Assembly: GCF_900116015.1 (NCBI RefSeq)
Contig: NZ_FOYH01000004.1
Span: 186,001-250,000 of the forward strand
Reading direction: 5' to 3'
DNA: 64,000 bases
Source: Enterobacter sp. kpr-6
Lineage (GTDB): Bacteria > Pseudomonadota > Gammaproteobacteria > Enterobacterales > Enterobacteriaceae
A program made the position numbers and the translations under genes. Below the pieces are notes generated by a model. It worked only from the letters and a program-made list of their open reading frames with translations, had not been told where the DNA came from and did no database searches. Below, piece after piece: positions 48,837-56,738 of the stretch (the stretch's first letter is position 1; each line of letters begins with the position of its first letter).

Positions 48837-48873
48837 TATACTATTCAGATATCTTCCTGCCGGGACTAATTCA

Positions 48874-49296
48874 ATGAAACAAAACAGCATCCTGGAAGAA
48901 AAGCTGTGCTTTTCTTTGTACTCGGTGACAAACGCGCTGATCCGCCAGTATCGACCTTTACTGAAAGAATTTGACCTGACCTACCCACAGTTTGTCGTGC
49001 TCATGGCCCTGTATGAGGAGGACGATATCCCGTTACGGGCGCTTGGTCAGAAGACATTGTTTGATTCAGGAACGCTGACGCCGCTTGTACAAAAACTTGA
49101 GGCAAAGGGATTTCTGAAAAGAATGGCTGTCGTCGGTGATGAAAGGATGAAAAATGTTGTCCTGACTGAAAAGGCGAATGAGATGAAAGAGGCTCTGCTG
49201 GCACTGCCCGGGAAAATGAGATGTACCATGCAGATGGAAGATGAGGAGTTAGATCTCCTTCGCAAGCTCTCATCTAACCTGCTGAAAGATTTATAA
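48874..49296 (+). CDS. MarR-family regulator (OhrR-like)
   Basis: A 140-residue winged-helix regulator. It begins ILEEKLCFSLYSVTNALIRQYRPLL and continues with LTYPQFVVLMALYE, the recognition part LGQKTLFDSGTLTPLVQKLE and the wing with GDERMKNVVLTEKA. An N-terminal Cys (C12 in EKLCFSLY) is at the position of the peroxide-sensing Cys of OhrR, and Tyr residues follow as in that family, so it may sense organic peroxides or electrophiles. Between the exported esterase and the aldehyde dehydrogenase, flanked on both sides by the AAGTGATCA palindromes. Confidence 0.88.
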   Translation: MKQNSILEEKLCFSLYSVTNALIRQYRPLLKEFDLTYPQFVVLMALYEEDDIPLRALGQKTLFDSGTLTPLVQKLEAKGFLKRMAVVGDERMKNVVLTEKANEMKEALLALPGKMRCTMQMEDEELDLLRKLSSNLLKDL

Positions 49297-49667
49297 AGCC
49301 TTGTGCCGGGTTATTGCGGCCTGAGTTTGCGCATAATCTTTCCGTTTGAACGCAATAAACATGTCGTTCACTGAAGACCCGCGTTCGGGACAGTGACAAT
49401 CCACCTGTAGCGGGCAGCAAAACACAAACTGCCTGCTCCATAACCACCATATCCTTACTAAAACGAGTCTCGTCCACGCCAGCGGGTTTCCCCCAACATT
49501 TCTGCGCGCAGTAAAATAGCGTTGCATTTATATAAATGATCACTTACTTTTATATTAACACGAAGCGAACGGGCAGCCTTTAGCTTCGGCGTCAACCGCT
49601 CAGACCTGGGATTACCCGCACCGCGTCTGCGTCGATCAATGCGCGGGATACTCTGAAAGGAAATACC
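49297..49667. other. marR to aldehyde dehydrogenase intergenic region
   Basis: 371 bp with no convincing gene. The second palindromic element (49520-49562) lies 105 bp before the aldehyde dehydrogenase start. Short minus-strand frames at 49274-49543 have no ribosome binding site. Confidence 0.55.
49520..49562. promoter_or_regulatory. Palindromic operator-like element, copy 2 (inverted)
   Basis: Begins CGTTGCATTTATATAAATGATC and continues with ACTTACTTTTATATT. The reverse complement of the element at 48676-48717 differs from it at only two positions before the last few bases. It lies upstream of the aldehyde dehydrogenase gene, so one regulator probably controls both sides. Confidence 0.6.
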
Positions 49668-51140
49668 ATGGAATGCACGAATTTGACTGAAGCTGCAAAG
49701 AACTGGATCAACGGTAGCTGGAACAACGGAGGCACAATCAGGCAGGCAGTCAGCCCTTCAACCGGCCAGCCGCTGGGAAATTACCTGGACATCGGCGCTG
49801 ACGAAGCACGCGAGGCGATCGAGGCCGCCCGTACGGCTTTCGACACCACAAGCTGGTCCCAGGAACGCTCCCTGCGCTCGCGTGCCCTGTTTGAGCTGGC
49901 CGACGAGGTCGCAAAGCGGGTAGATGAGATCGGACTCCAGCTCGCCCGCGAAGGGGGTAAGCTGCTGGCGCAGACGCAGTGGGAACTGGCATTAACGGTG
50001 GAGTGGCTGCGTTATGGTGCCGCCACGGCGCTGTTGCAGACCGGTGGGCGCGCCCTTGAAGCCGCGCCGGGGATGCACTTTCATTCCGATCCCGAACCTC
50101 TTGGCGTTGTGGGCGTTATCTCGCCGTGGAACTCGCCGATTATCCTGTCAGTACGCGCTGTCGCTCCCGCACTGGCTGCCGGCTGTACGGTGGTGCTGAA
50201 GCTGCCACATCAAACCGCGCTTACCAACGCCCTGTTTTCCGGTGCAATCGCCGCAGTCAAATCGCTGCCGCCGGGTGTACTGAATGTGATCACCGAAACC
50301 GGAAGTATCGGTGCCTCCATGCTGGTGGATTCACCTCTGGTGAACATGATCAGCTATACCGGCAGCACTAAGGTAGGCCGCCTCATTGCCGCCAACGGTG
50401 CCAAAACGCTTAAACGTCTGAATCTGGAACTGGGTGGCAAAGCGCCGCTGATCGTATTCGATGATGCAAACCTTGATGAAGTTGTACCGCAGATCGTCAT
50501 GGCGCTGGTCGCAATGAACGGGCAGTTCTGCTGCACCGGTTCACGTGTACTGGCCCAGCGTGGCATTGCCGACCGGTTACGCGCCGCGCTGATCGAGGCT
50601 TATCAGAACGTCCGGCTCGGCGAAAGCGACGATCCACAGGCGCAGCTCGGCCCACTCATCGACAAAGCCAGTGTTCAGCGCGTTGATGCTGTAGTCGAGG
50701 AAGCAGAATCTTATGCAAACATTCTGGTGCGCGGTGGCCCGGTGGTTGAAGGCCCTCTGGCTGCGGGCGCGTTCTACCGACCCACCCTGATAGAAGTTCA
50801 GGACCTGGACGCCTGGGTCATCCAGTCCGAGGTCTTCGGGCCAGTCCAGACTTTCGAGATTTTTGAAGACGAAGCCGACGCCATCATGCGTGCAAACGCG
50901 ACGGAATTTGGTCTCGCCGCTTCGGTGTTTTCGGGCGACACGGCGCGCTGCCGGCGAGTCGGCAAAGCTATTCAAGCCGGGCATATCTGGCTAAACTGCT
51001 GGGGCGTCATGTCCGAGCACTTTGAACAGAGCGGCTTCAAGCAAAGTGGTATCGGCGTCCTCTGTGGGCCACGTGCGATTGAGCAGTTTCAGGAAATCAA
51101 GGTCTATGCGAGCGTTGAGGCAACGTCGGCGTCATTCTGA
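49668..51140 (+). CDS. NAD(P)-dependent aldehyde dehydrogenase
   Basis: A 490-residue aldehyde dehydrogenase superfamily protein that oxidises an aldehyde to its acid. The cofactor domain has GVVGVISPWNSPIILSV, LKLPHQTAL and the SYTGSTKVG turn. The general base is in LELGGKAP, the catalytic Cys in GQFCCTGSR (near residue 290), and the hinge in EVFGPVQTFEIF. GAAAGGAAATACC precedes the ATG. Nearest relatives appear to be betaine/benzaldehyde-type dehydrogenases; the substrate is unknown. A TetR regulator and an MFS pump follow. Confidence 0.92.
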   Translation: MECTNLTEAAKNWINGSWNNGGTIRQAVSPSTGQPLGNYLDIGADEAREAIEAARTAFDTTSWSQERSLRSRALFELADEVAKRVDEIGLQLAREGGKLLAQTQWELALTVEWLRYGAATALLQTGGRALEAAPGMHFHSDPEPLGVVGVISPWNSPIILSVRAVAPALAAGCTVVLKLPHQTALTNALFSGAIAAVKSLPPGVLNVITETGSIGASMLVDSPLVNMISYTGSTKVGRLIAANGAKTLKRLNLELGGKAPLIVFDDANLDEVVPQIVMALVAMNGQFCCTGSRVLAQRGIADRLRAALIEAYQNVRLGESDDPQAQLGPLIDKASVQRVDAVVEEAESYANILVRGGPVVEGPLAAGAFYRPTLIEVQDLDAWVIQSEVFGPVQTFEIFEDEADAIMRANATEFGLAASVFSGDTARCRRVGKAIQAGHIWLNCWGVMSEHFEQSGFKQSGIGVLCGPRAIEQFQEIKVYASVEATSASF

Positions 51141-51249
51141 CGTTTATCTTTCGCTTCGATAGTTCGTACACTGTATGGCTGGCCTTACCTGCAAACTGAG
51201 GACGACGCCATCCCGGTGCCGTCCTTGTGTTACCTGAATGGAATATATT

Positions 51250-51882
51250 GTGAAAATGAAAACTGATGCAGACAAGCCCATGCGCGGGCGTCCCGTAAAT
51301 GAGCATGCGCGTGAAGAACGCATGACTCAGATCCTCGACGGGGCCCGACGCTGCTTTATACAGCGTGGGTTTCACGCCTCATCCATTTCCGAAATCAGTG
51401 CGGCCGCAGGGGTCAGCGTTGCGAACATTTACCAGTACTTTTCGAGCAAGGACGCCCTCATCCTGGCGCTTATCGAACTCGATCTGCAGCGGCATCACAA
51501 TCTGATCAGTCGTTTCTGGAGTACGGATTTCAGTCGCAAGGCGATTGAAGAACTGCTGGCAGAGATCTTCCTCACACCCGAAGGACACGCGGTGGCGGTT
51601 TTACGTGCTGAGATCGCCAGTGAAGGTGCGCGTAACCCCCATGTCGCCGAACTCCTTCGTGATTCAGAATCTGGCCTGATTAACAGTGTTCACAGCAGGA
51701 TACGTGCGGCCCAGAGCAGCGGTCAGATATCTGCTGAGATCAATCCCGATGCCGTTACAGAGCGTCTTTCCCTTGTTTTTGAAGGGCTCATGCGACTGTA
51801 CCTGTTCTCCCCGGACAACGGACAGAAACTCATTGAGCAATATTACCTTCAGTTCGCCGATACGCTGCAACTCAGGTCCTGA
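51250..51882 (+). CDS. TetR-family regulator
   Basis: About 210 residues. The N-terminal helix-turn-helix is ILDGARRCFIQRGFHASSIS followed by AAAGVSVANIYQYFSSKDAL; the C-terminal helical ligand domain resembles TetR_C groups of the AcrR type. I prefer the GTG at 51250, with GGAA 6 nt upstream, over the ATG at 51238, which lacks a Shine-Dalgarno. Between the aldehyde dehydrogenase (109 bp upstream, same strand) and a convergent MFS pump; it may repress either. Confidence 0.88.
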   Translation: MKMKTDADKPMRGRPVNEHAREERMTQILDGARRCFIQRGFHASSISEISAAAGVSVANIYQYFSSKDALILALIELDLQRHHNLISRFWSTDFSRKAIEELLAEIFLTPEGHAVAVLRAEIASEGARNPHVAELLRDSESGLINSVHSRIRAAQSSGQISAEINPDAVTERLSLVFEGLMRLYLFSPDNGQKLIEQYYLQFADTLQLRS

Positions 51883-51925
51883 CAGCAGGGTGGCGCTGTG
51901 GGTAACAATGTCATCACTGATGAGG

Positions 51926-53140
51926 TTATCTGGTTTTTAGCGCGGTAAGCGTACCGCGTACATTCTTACTGCACATCCACGCCAGCGCGGCCAGCACGGC
52001 ACCGATAATCATCATCGCACTCAGCGCCAGTTTCTCGCTTACCGGCAGAGCCATCGCCAGTAAACCGGCAGAAGAGCCGCCCGCCATCTGAATAAATCCT
52101 GCCAGGGCCGAAGCCACGCCAGCCTGCTGCTTATAAGGTTCCAGCGCATAGCTGGTTGCCGGGCCGACCGTAAAGGCCAGACCGGTAACCGAAATAGCCA
52201 CCGGGAGCATATACAACGCCCAGTTGGTTTGCATTTCTGCCGGGAAGAGGGCCATGCCTGCCAGCATCGTCAAAGCACCACAGGCCATTGCCAGACTACC
52301 CAAAGCCAGACAGATGGGCCGGCCCAGCTTGCGGATTATTTTATTTACCAGCAGGCTGCACAGCATGATCCAGAAACCGTTAGCGCCAAAGACGATAGAG
52401 AACTGCAGGGCAGAGAGTTTACCCTGGGTCATCAGCACCTGCGGGGCCAGTGACACGTAGGTGAGCACCATGCCCATTGCACCGGCATTAGCAAACGTAA
52501 AAGCAAGAAAACGGGGTTCACGCAGGATCCGGGCGTACTGGACAAGCGGAAGTCCCTTAACTGCCTGCGTTCCGGCCGGACGTGTTTCAGGCAGGAAACG
52601 GAGGATCATCAGGCCAATGACCAGCACATAGCTGACCAGAAACCAGAAGGGGGCACGCCAGCCAAACGCATCAGCCAGGAAACCACCCAACATCGGTGCC
52701 AGCGCTGGCACAATGTTCAGGGCACCGTTAAGGAAACCGTAGGCTCGTGCCGCTTCCTCGCCTTCAAGACGATCCCGGACGCCGCTGAACGCCACCACGG
52801 CGGTACAGCAAACCGCGCAACCCTGAACAATACGCGCGCTGAGGAACTGCGGCCAGCCGGTTGCAGTGGCAGCCAGAACGCTTCCCAGCAGATAAAGCAG
52901 GAGCCCGGCTATGGCGACAGGTTTGCGCCCAAAATTATCAACCAACGGACCCGCAACAATCTGACCTAAACCCATTACCAGCAAAAACAGGGGAATGGTT
53001 GTCTGGATCAGCGTGACCGGCGTGTTCAGCCCCCGCGCAATGTCTGGCAGGGTAGGAAGGTAGAGATCAATGCCCAGCGGGCCCAGTAGCACCAGACTGA
53101 GTAAAAGAAGCGTGAATTTTTGCATCGTGCTTGACGACAT
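51926..53140 (-). CDS. Bcr/CflA-family drug-efflux MFS transporter
   Basis: About 404 residues with 12 membrane segments. The signature LGIDLYLPTLPDIARGLN in helix 1, GLGQIVAGPLVDNFGRKPV in loop 2-3 and the motif-C-like GALNIVPALAPMLGG in helix 5 mark the DHA1 Bcr/CflA/CmlA family, which exports drugs such as bicyclomycin or chloramphenicol, or metabolites. Exact substrate unknown. I chose the start MSSSTMQKF (53140); MQKFTLLL (53125) is also possible. It converges on the TetR gene. Confidence 0.88.
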   Translation of the reverse strand: MSSSTMQKFTLLLLSLVLLGPLGIDLYLPTLPDIARGLNTPVTLIQTTIPLFLLVMGLGQIVAGPLVDNFGRKPVAIAGLLLYLLGSVLAATATGWPQFLSARIVQGCAVCCTAVVAFSGVRDRLEGEEAARAYGFLNGALNIVPALAPMLGGFLADAFGWRAPFWFLVSYVLVIGLMILRFLPETRPAGTQAVKGLPLVQYARILREPRFLAFTFANAGAMGMVLTYVSLAPQVLMTQGKLSALQFSIVFGANGFWIMLCSLLVNKIIRKLGRPICLALGSLAMACGALTMLAGMALFPAEMQTNWALYMLPVAISVTGLAFTVGPATSYALEPYKQQAGVASALAGFIQMAGGSSAGLLAMALPVSEKLALSAMMIIGAVLAALAWMCSKNVRGTLTALKTR

Positions 53141-53258
53141 CCCTATAAAAGCAAGCCGCACAGGTTAGCGACAACCGTAGAGAAAGAAAAGGGGGGTAAG
53201 CACATCGCTCAGCGGCCTCGCGAACCCTCCCTTTTTTAGCGTTAATTTTCCAGAGCGA

Positions 53259-54245
53259 CTACCAGCGCTGATGAACCCATGGGGATATTTTTTGCTGGTA
53301 AATCTTTTTCAGGGCTGTCATCACGTCATCTGAAAGCGCATTGATGTCACCTGCCTGCGCATTAGCCTCTGATTGCGCACGGTTTTTGGCACCAGGGATC
53401 ACTACAGAGACGTCCTCATTCATGAGGATCCAGCGCAGGGCGAATTTGGTCATTGTGGTATCACCCGGTACAAGGCGTCGGATATCCTCCACCGCATCGA
53501 GCGCAACGTCGAAAGGCACACCTGCAAAGGTTTCCCCCTTATCAAATTGCTCCCCATTACGATTAAAAGCGCGGTGGTCATCGGCTGAGAATGCCGTGTC
53601 CGTTTTCATTTTGCCGGTCAGCAGGCCGGAAGCCAGCGGTACGCGAGCGATAATGCCCACATCCCGACGCTTTGCCTCACGCAGCAGAAGTTCGGCAGGG
53701 CGCTGCCTGAAAATGTTGTAAATCAGCTGAATAGAGGAAACGTTTGGGTACTCAAGTGCCTTAAACCCCTCTTCAACTTTTTCCACAGAAACCCCATAGC
53801 TGCGAATTTTTCCGGCGCTGATCATTTCATCCATCACCGCGAAGACTTCAGGCGTGTAATAAATTTCGGTGGGCGGACAGTGCAACTGAACCAGGTCCAG
53901 CGTTTCAGTTTGCAAATTATCGCGGGAGCGATCGACAAACTCGTTGAGATTTTTTTCGGTGTAACCTGAGGCGACATGGGGAGAAAGACGGCGGCCAGCT
54001 TTAGTCGCAATAAAGGGACGTTCGCCGCCCCGTTCCTTTAGCACCTGGGCAATGATTTTTTCAGAGCGTCCGTCGCCGTAAACGTCAGCGGTATCAATAA
54101 AGGTCATACCCGCGTCCAGTGCCGCGTGCAAAGCGCCTTTCGCATCCTCCAGGCTGACTTCCCCCCACGTTCCACCGATAGCCCAGGCTCCGAAGCCAAT
54201 TTCAGATACGCTTTTACCGGTTTTACCAAGAATTCTGTTCTTCAT
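53259..54245 (-). CDS. Aldo/keto reductase
   Basis: A 328-residue NADPH-dependent reductase of the AKR superfamily. The N-terminus is RILGKTGKSVSEIGFGAWAIGG; the catalytic Asp and Tyr are in FIDTADVYGDGRSEK, the Lys in ATKAGRR, and the His in LDLVQLHCPP. The cofactor end is ILMNEDVSVVIPGAKNRAQSEAN. It reduces aldehydes or ketones in the cytosol. Divergent from a broken LysR-type gene that was probably its regulator. Confidence 0.92.
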   Translation of the reverse strand: MKNRILGKTGKSVSEIGFGAWAIGGTWGEVSLEDAKGALHAALDAGMTFIDTADVYGDGRSEKIIAQVLKERGGERPFIATKAGRRLSPHVASGYTEKNLNEFVDRSRDNLQTETLDLVQLHCPPTEIYYTPEVFAVMDEMISAGKIRSYGVSVEKVEEGFKALEYPNVSSIQLIYNIFRQRPAELLLREAKRRDVGIIARVPLASGLLTGKMKTDTAFSADDHRAFNRNGEQFDKGETFAGVPFDVALDAVEDIRRLVPGDTTMTKFALRWILMNEDVSVVIPGAKNRAQSEANAQAGDINALSDDVMTALKKIYQQKISPWVHQRW

Positions 54246-54402
54246 ACGTTATCCCTTACTGGCTGAACTGCAATGAACGCGTCGGCTTTAACCACCTGCG
54301 TTTACGACTGTGATAACAGAGCTTAGCGTTTACCCGGGCTGAATTCTTATGCTAAAAGATGTGCCAGATTCATTGAATCGATTAATGAGGTTCATCATAT
54401 AA

Positions 54403-54765
54403 ATGGAACGTATTGATTTCGCCGATCTTCAGGCGTTCGTGACCGTTTTACGCTGCCGAAGTTTTAAACTTGCGGCCATCGAGCTGGGCCTCTCATCTTC
54501 AGCCGTAAGCCATGCCATCAGACGGCTTGAAACCCGGCTGGGAGCCCGACTGCTTAACAGAACCAGCCGATCGGTATCGTCAACGGCGCTCGGCCAGGAG
54601 ATCGCCGAAAAGCTTTCCAGCGGGTTTGATACGATTTCTTCTGCGCTGGATACTGTCAACGCGCCTGGCCGTGGTCGCTTTGGTGTACTGCGTATTAACG
54701 TCTTTGCCGATGCCGCGGCACAATTGATTGCGCCTTCCCTAACTGTAAAAGACAGCCGGCAATAA
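54403..54765 (+). pseudogene. Truncated LysR-family regulator
   Basis: Only 120 codons. It has the complete helix-turn-helix (FVTVLRCRSFKLAAIELGLS, then AVSHAIRRLETRLGARLLNR) and the first strand of the effector domain, then breaks off after IAPSLTVKDSRQ. LysR proteins are about 300 residues, so about 60 percent is gone, and the following 128 bp do not restore the frame to my eye. The remaining fragment might still bind DNA. It is divergent from the aldo/keto reductase, the standard layout. Confidence 0.8.
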
Positions 54766-54833
54766 TGCCTTCAGGAGAGGCAGATTACAAACCCCGGCCC
54801 GCAGTAATAACCTGCAACTATCACAGCAATACA

Positions 54834-54860
54834 TAACGCGGCTGGCAGGATTGCCGATAA
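54834..54860 (+). promoter_or_regulatory. Sigma-28 (FliA) type promoter of the soluble chemoreceptor
   Basis: TAAC at 54834-54837, 15-bp spacer, then a perfect GCCGATAA at 54853-54860, 33 bp before the start codon of the two-PAS chemoreceptor. Same layout as the element at 726-752. Confidence 0.75.
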
Positions 54861-54893
54861 ACAGATGAGCTCCTACATTACCCGGTAAATCTG

Positions 54894-56204
54894 ATGCGTA
54901 TGCTGTCACTTAAACATATTTTCTCCCTGAGTCGCCTGCGGTCAGCCGATTCTTATGAAGCCATTTGTCACAATAAGCCTGTCATTGAATTCAGTCCGCA
55001 AGGGACAATACAAAAGGCCAGCCCGCTTTTTCTCTCCACGATGGGATACCGGGCTGAGGAAATAACCGGTCAGCACCACCGTATTTTCTGCCCGCCGTCG
55101 CTTGTCAGTTCAGCGGAATACAGCCAGTTCTGGGAGCGTCTGGCCAGGGGCGAGAGCTTTAGTGGCAAGTACCTGCGGCTGGCAAAGGGAAATCGTCCCG
55201 TATGGCTTGAGGCCAGTTATATTCCCATTACTGACCGCCGTGGCCGGGTGATCAGAGTGATTAAAATTGCTGCCGATATTTCTCAGCGCATACATGCTGC
55301 GCTTGAGCAGGAAGCGATCGTCAATGCGATCAACCGCTCTATGGCGATTATTTCCTTCAGCCCTGAAGGTCACGTGCTGGAAGCAAACGAAAACTTTCTC
55401 AGCACCACGGGCTATGAACGACGTGATGTGATCGGTAAGCACCATCGTCTGTTTTGTTCATCGGAGCTGTATAAAAGTGACGAATACCGACAGTTCTGGG
55501 AGAGGCTGAATCAGGGCGAATTTTTTTCCGGTCAGTTTCCGCGCCTGAACCGTCGCGGAGAACCTCTGTGGCTCCGGGCAACGTATAACCCGGTCTTTAA
55601 CAGCGACGGGCAGCTTTATAAAATTGTGAAATTCGCTACAGATGTCACGGCTGACGTTCAGCGGAACCAGAGAGAGCAGGAGGCGGCTGTGCATGCATGG
55701 GATATGGCCGTGCAGACACGAGGAAGTGCACAGAACGGTGCCAGCGTGATTGAAAACAGCATCCGTATGATTGACAGAATTGCGCAGGGGATGGGGGCGG
55801 TCTCCGCCGATGTCTCCCGGCTCAACGATCAGTCTGACAGTATCGACGATATGGTGGAAACCATCCGCAGCTTTGCCATGCAGACACGGCTTATTGCCCT
55901 GAATGCCGCGATTGAAGCCGCGAGGGCGGGCGCATCAGGAAGAAGTTTTGCAGTTGTTGCCGCAGAAGTACGCTCTCTCGCTGCAAGCGTCAGTAGTGCT
56001 ACCGAAGAAATTGAGCGGGTCGTGGCGGGCAACAATCAGCTGGCTAAAGAGGTACTCAGCGGCATTGAAAACAGCCTGATGAACACCAGGGAAGGCGTTG
56101 CACTGATGCGTGAAGCGGGTGAGGTGATCGCCAGCATTCAGATGAATGCAGCAGGGGTTGAGGCTGCGGTGAAAGACGTTGCCCTGTCAGTCAAAGCCGA
56201 ATAA
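54894..56204 (+). CDS. Soluble two-PAS chemoreceptor (BdlA-like)
   Basis: 436 residues and no membrane segment. Two PAS domains in tandem (about 22-135 and 145-257) share the duplicated pattern FSPxGxIxxAxxxFLSTxGY and RLARGESFSGKY / RLNQGEFFSGQF. A short MCP signalling domain (about 270-430) follows, with the tip FAMQTRLIALNAAIEAARAG and AAEVRSLA. This PAS-PAS-MCP layout and size match BdlA of Pseudomonas, which triggers biofilm dispersal, and energy-taxis receptors of the Aer type without anchor. There is no CheR pentapeptide at the end. The PAS pockets may hold haem or flavin; not readable here. It has its own sigma-28-type promoter. Confidence 0.88.
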   Translation: MRMLSLKHIFSLSRLRSADSYEAICHNKPVIEFSPQGTIQKASPLFLSTMGYRAEEITGQHHRIFCPPSLVSSAEYSQFWERLARGESFSGKYLRLAKGNRPVWLEASYIPITDRRGRVIRVIKIAADISQRIHAALEQEAIVNAINRSMAIISFSPEGHVLEANENFLSTTGYERRDVIGKHHRLFCSSELYKSDEYRQFWERLNQGEFFSGQFPRLNRRGEPLWLRATYNPVFNSDGQLYKIVKFATDVTADVQRNQREQEAAVHAWDMAVQTRGSAQNGASVIENSIRMIDRIAQGMGAVSADVSRLNDQSDSIDDMVETIRSFAMQTRLIALNAAIEAARAGASGRSFAVVAAEVRSLAASVSSATEEIERVVAGNNQLAKEVLSGIENSLMNTREGVALMREAGEVIASIQMNAAGVEAAVKDVALSVKAE

Positions 56205-56294
56205 TGACAAAACGCGGCCAGGTCATGAAATAAATATTAATGACGTTGATATCAAAGCGAAATTATTGGTGATTCTCTCTGCGCGTGAGAAAAA

Positions 56295-56525
56295 TTACAG
56301 TTTCGCTCTGATAATTCTGGCGGCAACATCTTTCGCCGCCTGAAGTTTTACTTTCCCTGCGTCAGTGTGTGCACCGGATTCAAAGGCTTTGAAATTGAGT
56401 TGAATATTTTCTATGGTTTTTTCTTTAAAAAATTCGGGCAGTTCAGAAAAAATAGACTGAAAAATTATTTCATACGCTAAAGCACGGCATTGCAGATCAT
56501 CAATCGCCTCTTCAACTGTCTTCAT
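56295..56525 (-). CDS. Small cytosolic protein of unknown function
   Basis: 76 residues, acidic and helical (MKTVEEAIDDLQCRALAYEI ... DVAARIIRAKL). A strong AAAGGAG 5 nt before the ATG supports expression. No recognised family. It is convergent with the soluble chemoreceptor and lies near the right edge of the inserted segment, with 213 AT-rich bp upstream. Confidence 0.65.
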   Translation of the reverse strand: MKTVEEAIDDLQCRALAYEIIFQSIFSELPEFFKEKTIENIQLNFKAFESGAHTDAGKVKLQAAKDVAARIIRAKL

Positions 56526-56738
56526 GCTTTCTCCTTTAAAAACAATAGGGTAAAAAGTGGCTAATAAAATTTATTCTGTCGCGTGCACGCTGCGAGATGA
56601 ATATTTAATATGGTTCAGTTCGGCAAATAAATCTATGGCTAAATAAAATCAGGAGGGCATCAGTTCAGCATTCCTGGCTGCGTTGATGCCACATTGTGAA
56701 CCCGTACTCAGTTATTACGCATCGCGCGCTGCGCCCCC

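Larger units (their letters stand above)
48349..48873. other. Esterase-marR intergenic region with repeated motifs
   Basis: 525 bp without a convincing gene. It holds two direct copies of a 33-bp motif and one of two long palindromic elements listed separately. The 63-codon frame at 48678-48869 starts inside the palindrome and looks non-coding. Confidence 0.6.

Noticed and set aside
48678..48869. 63-codon frame upstream of marR
   Set aside because: It starts inside the palindromic element and covers the direct repeat; regulatory DNA is the better reading.
34841..56738. Prophage, transposon or CRISPR origin of the inserted region
   Set aside because: No phage structural genes, transposase, integrase or regularly spaced repeats are visible.
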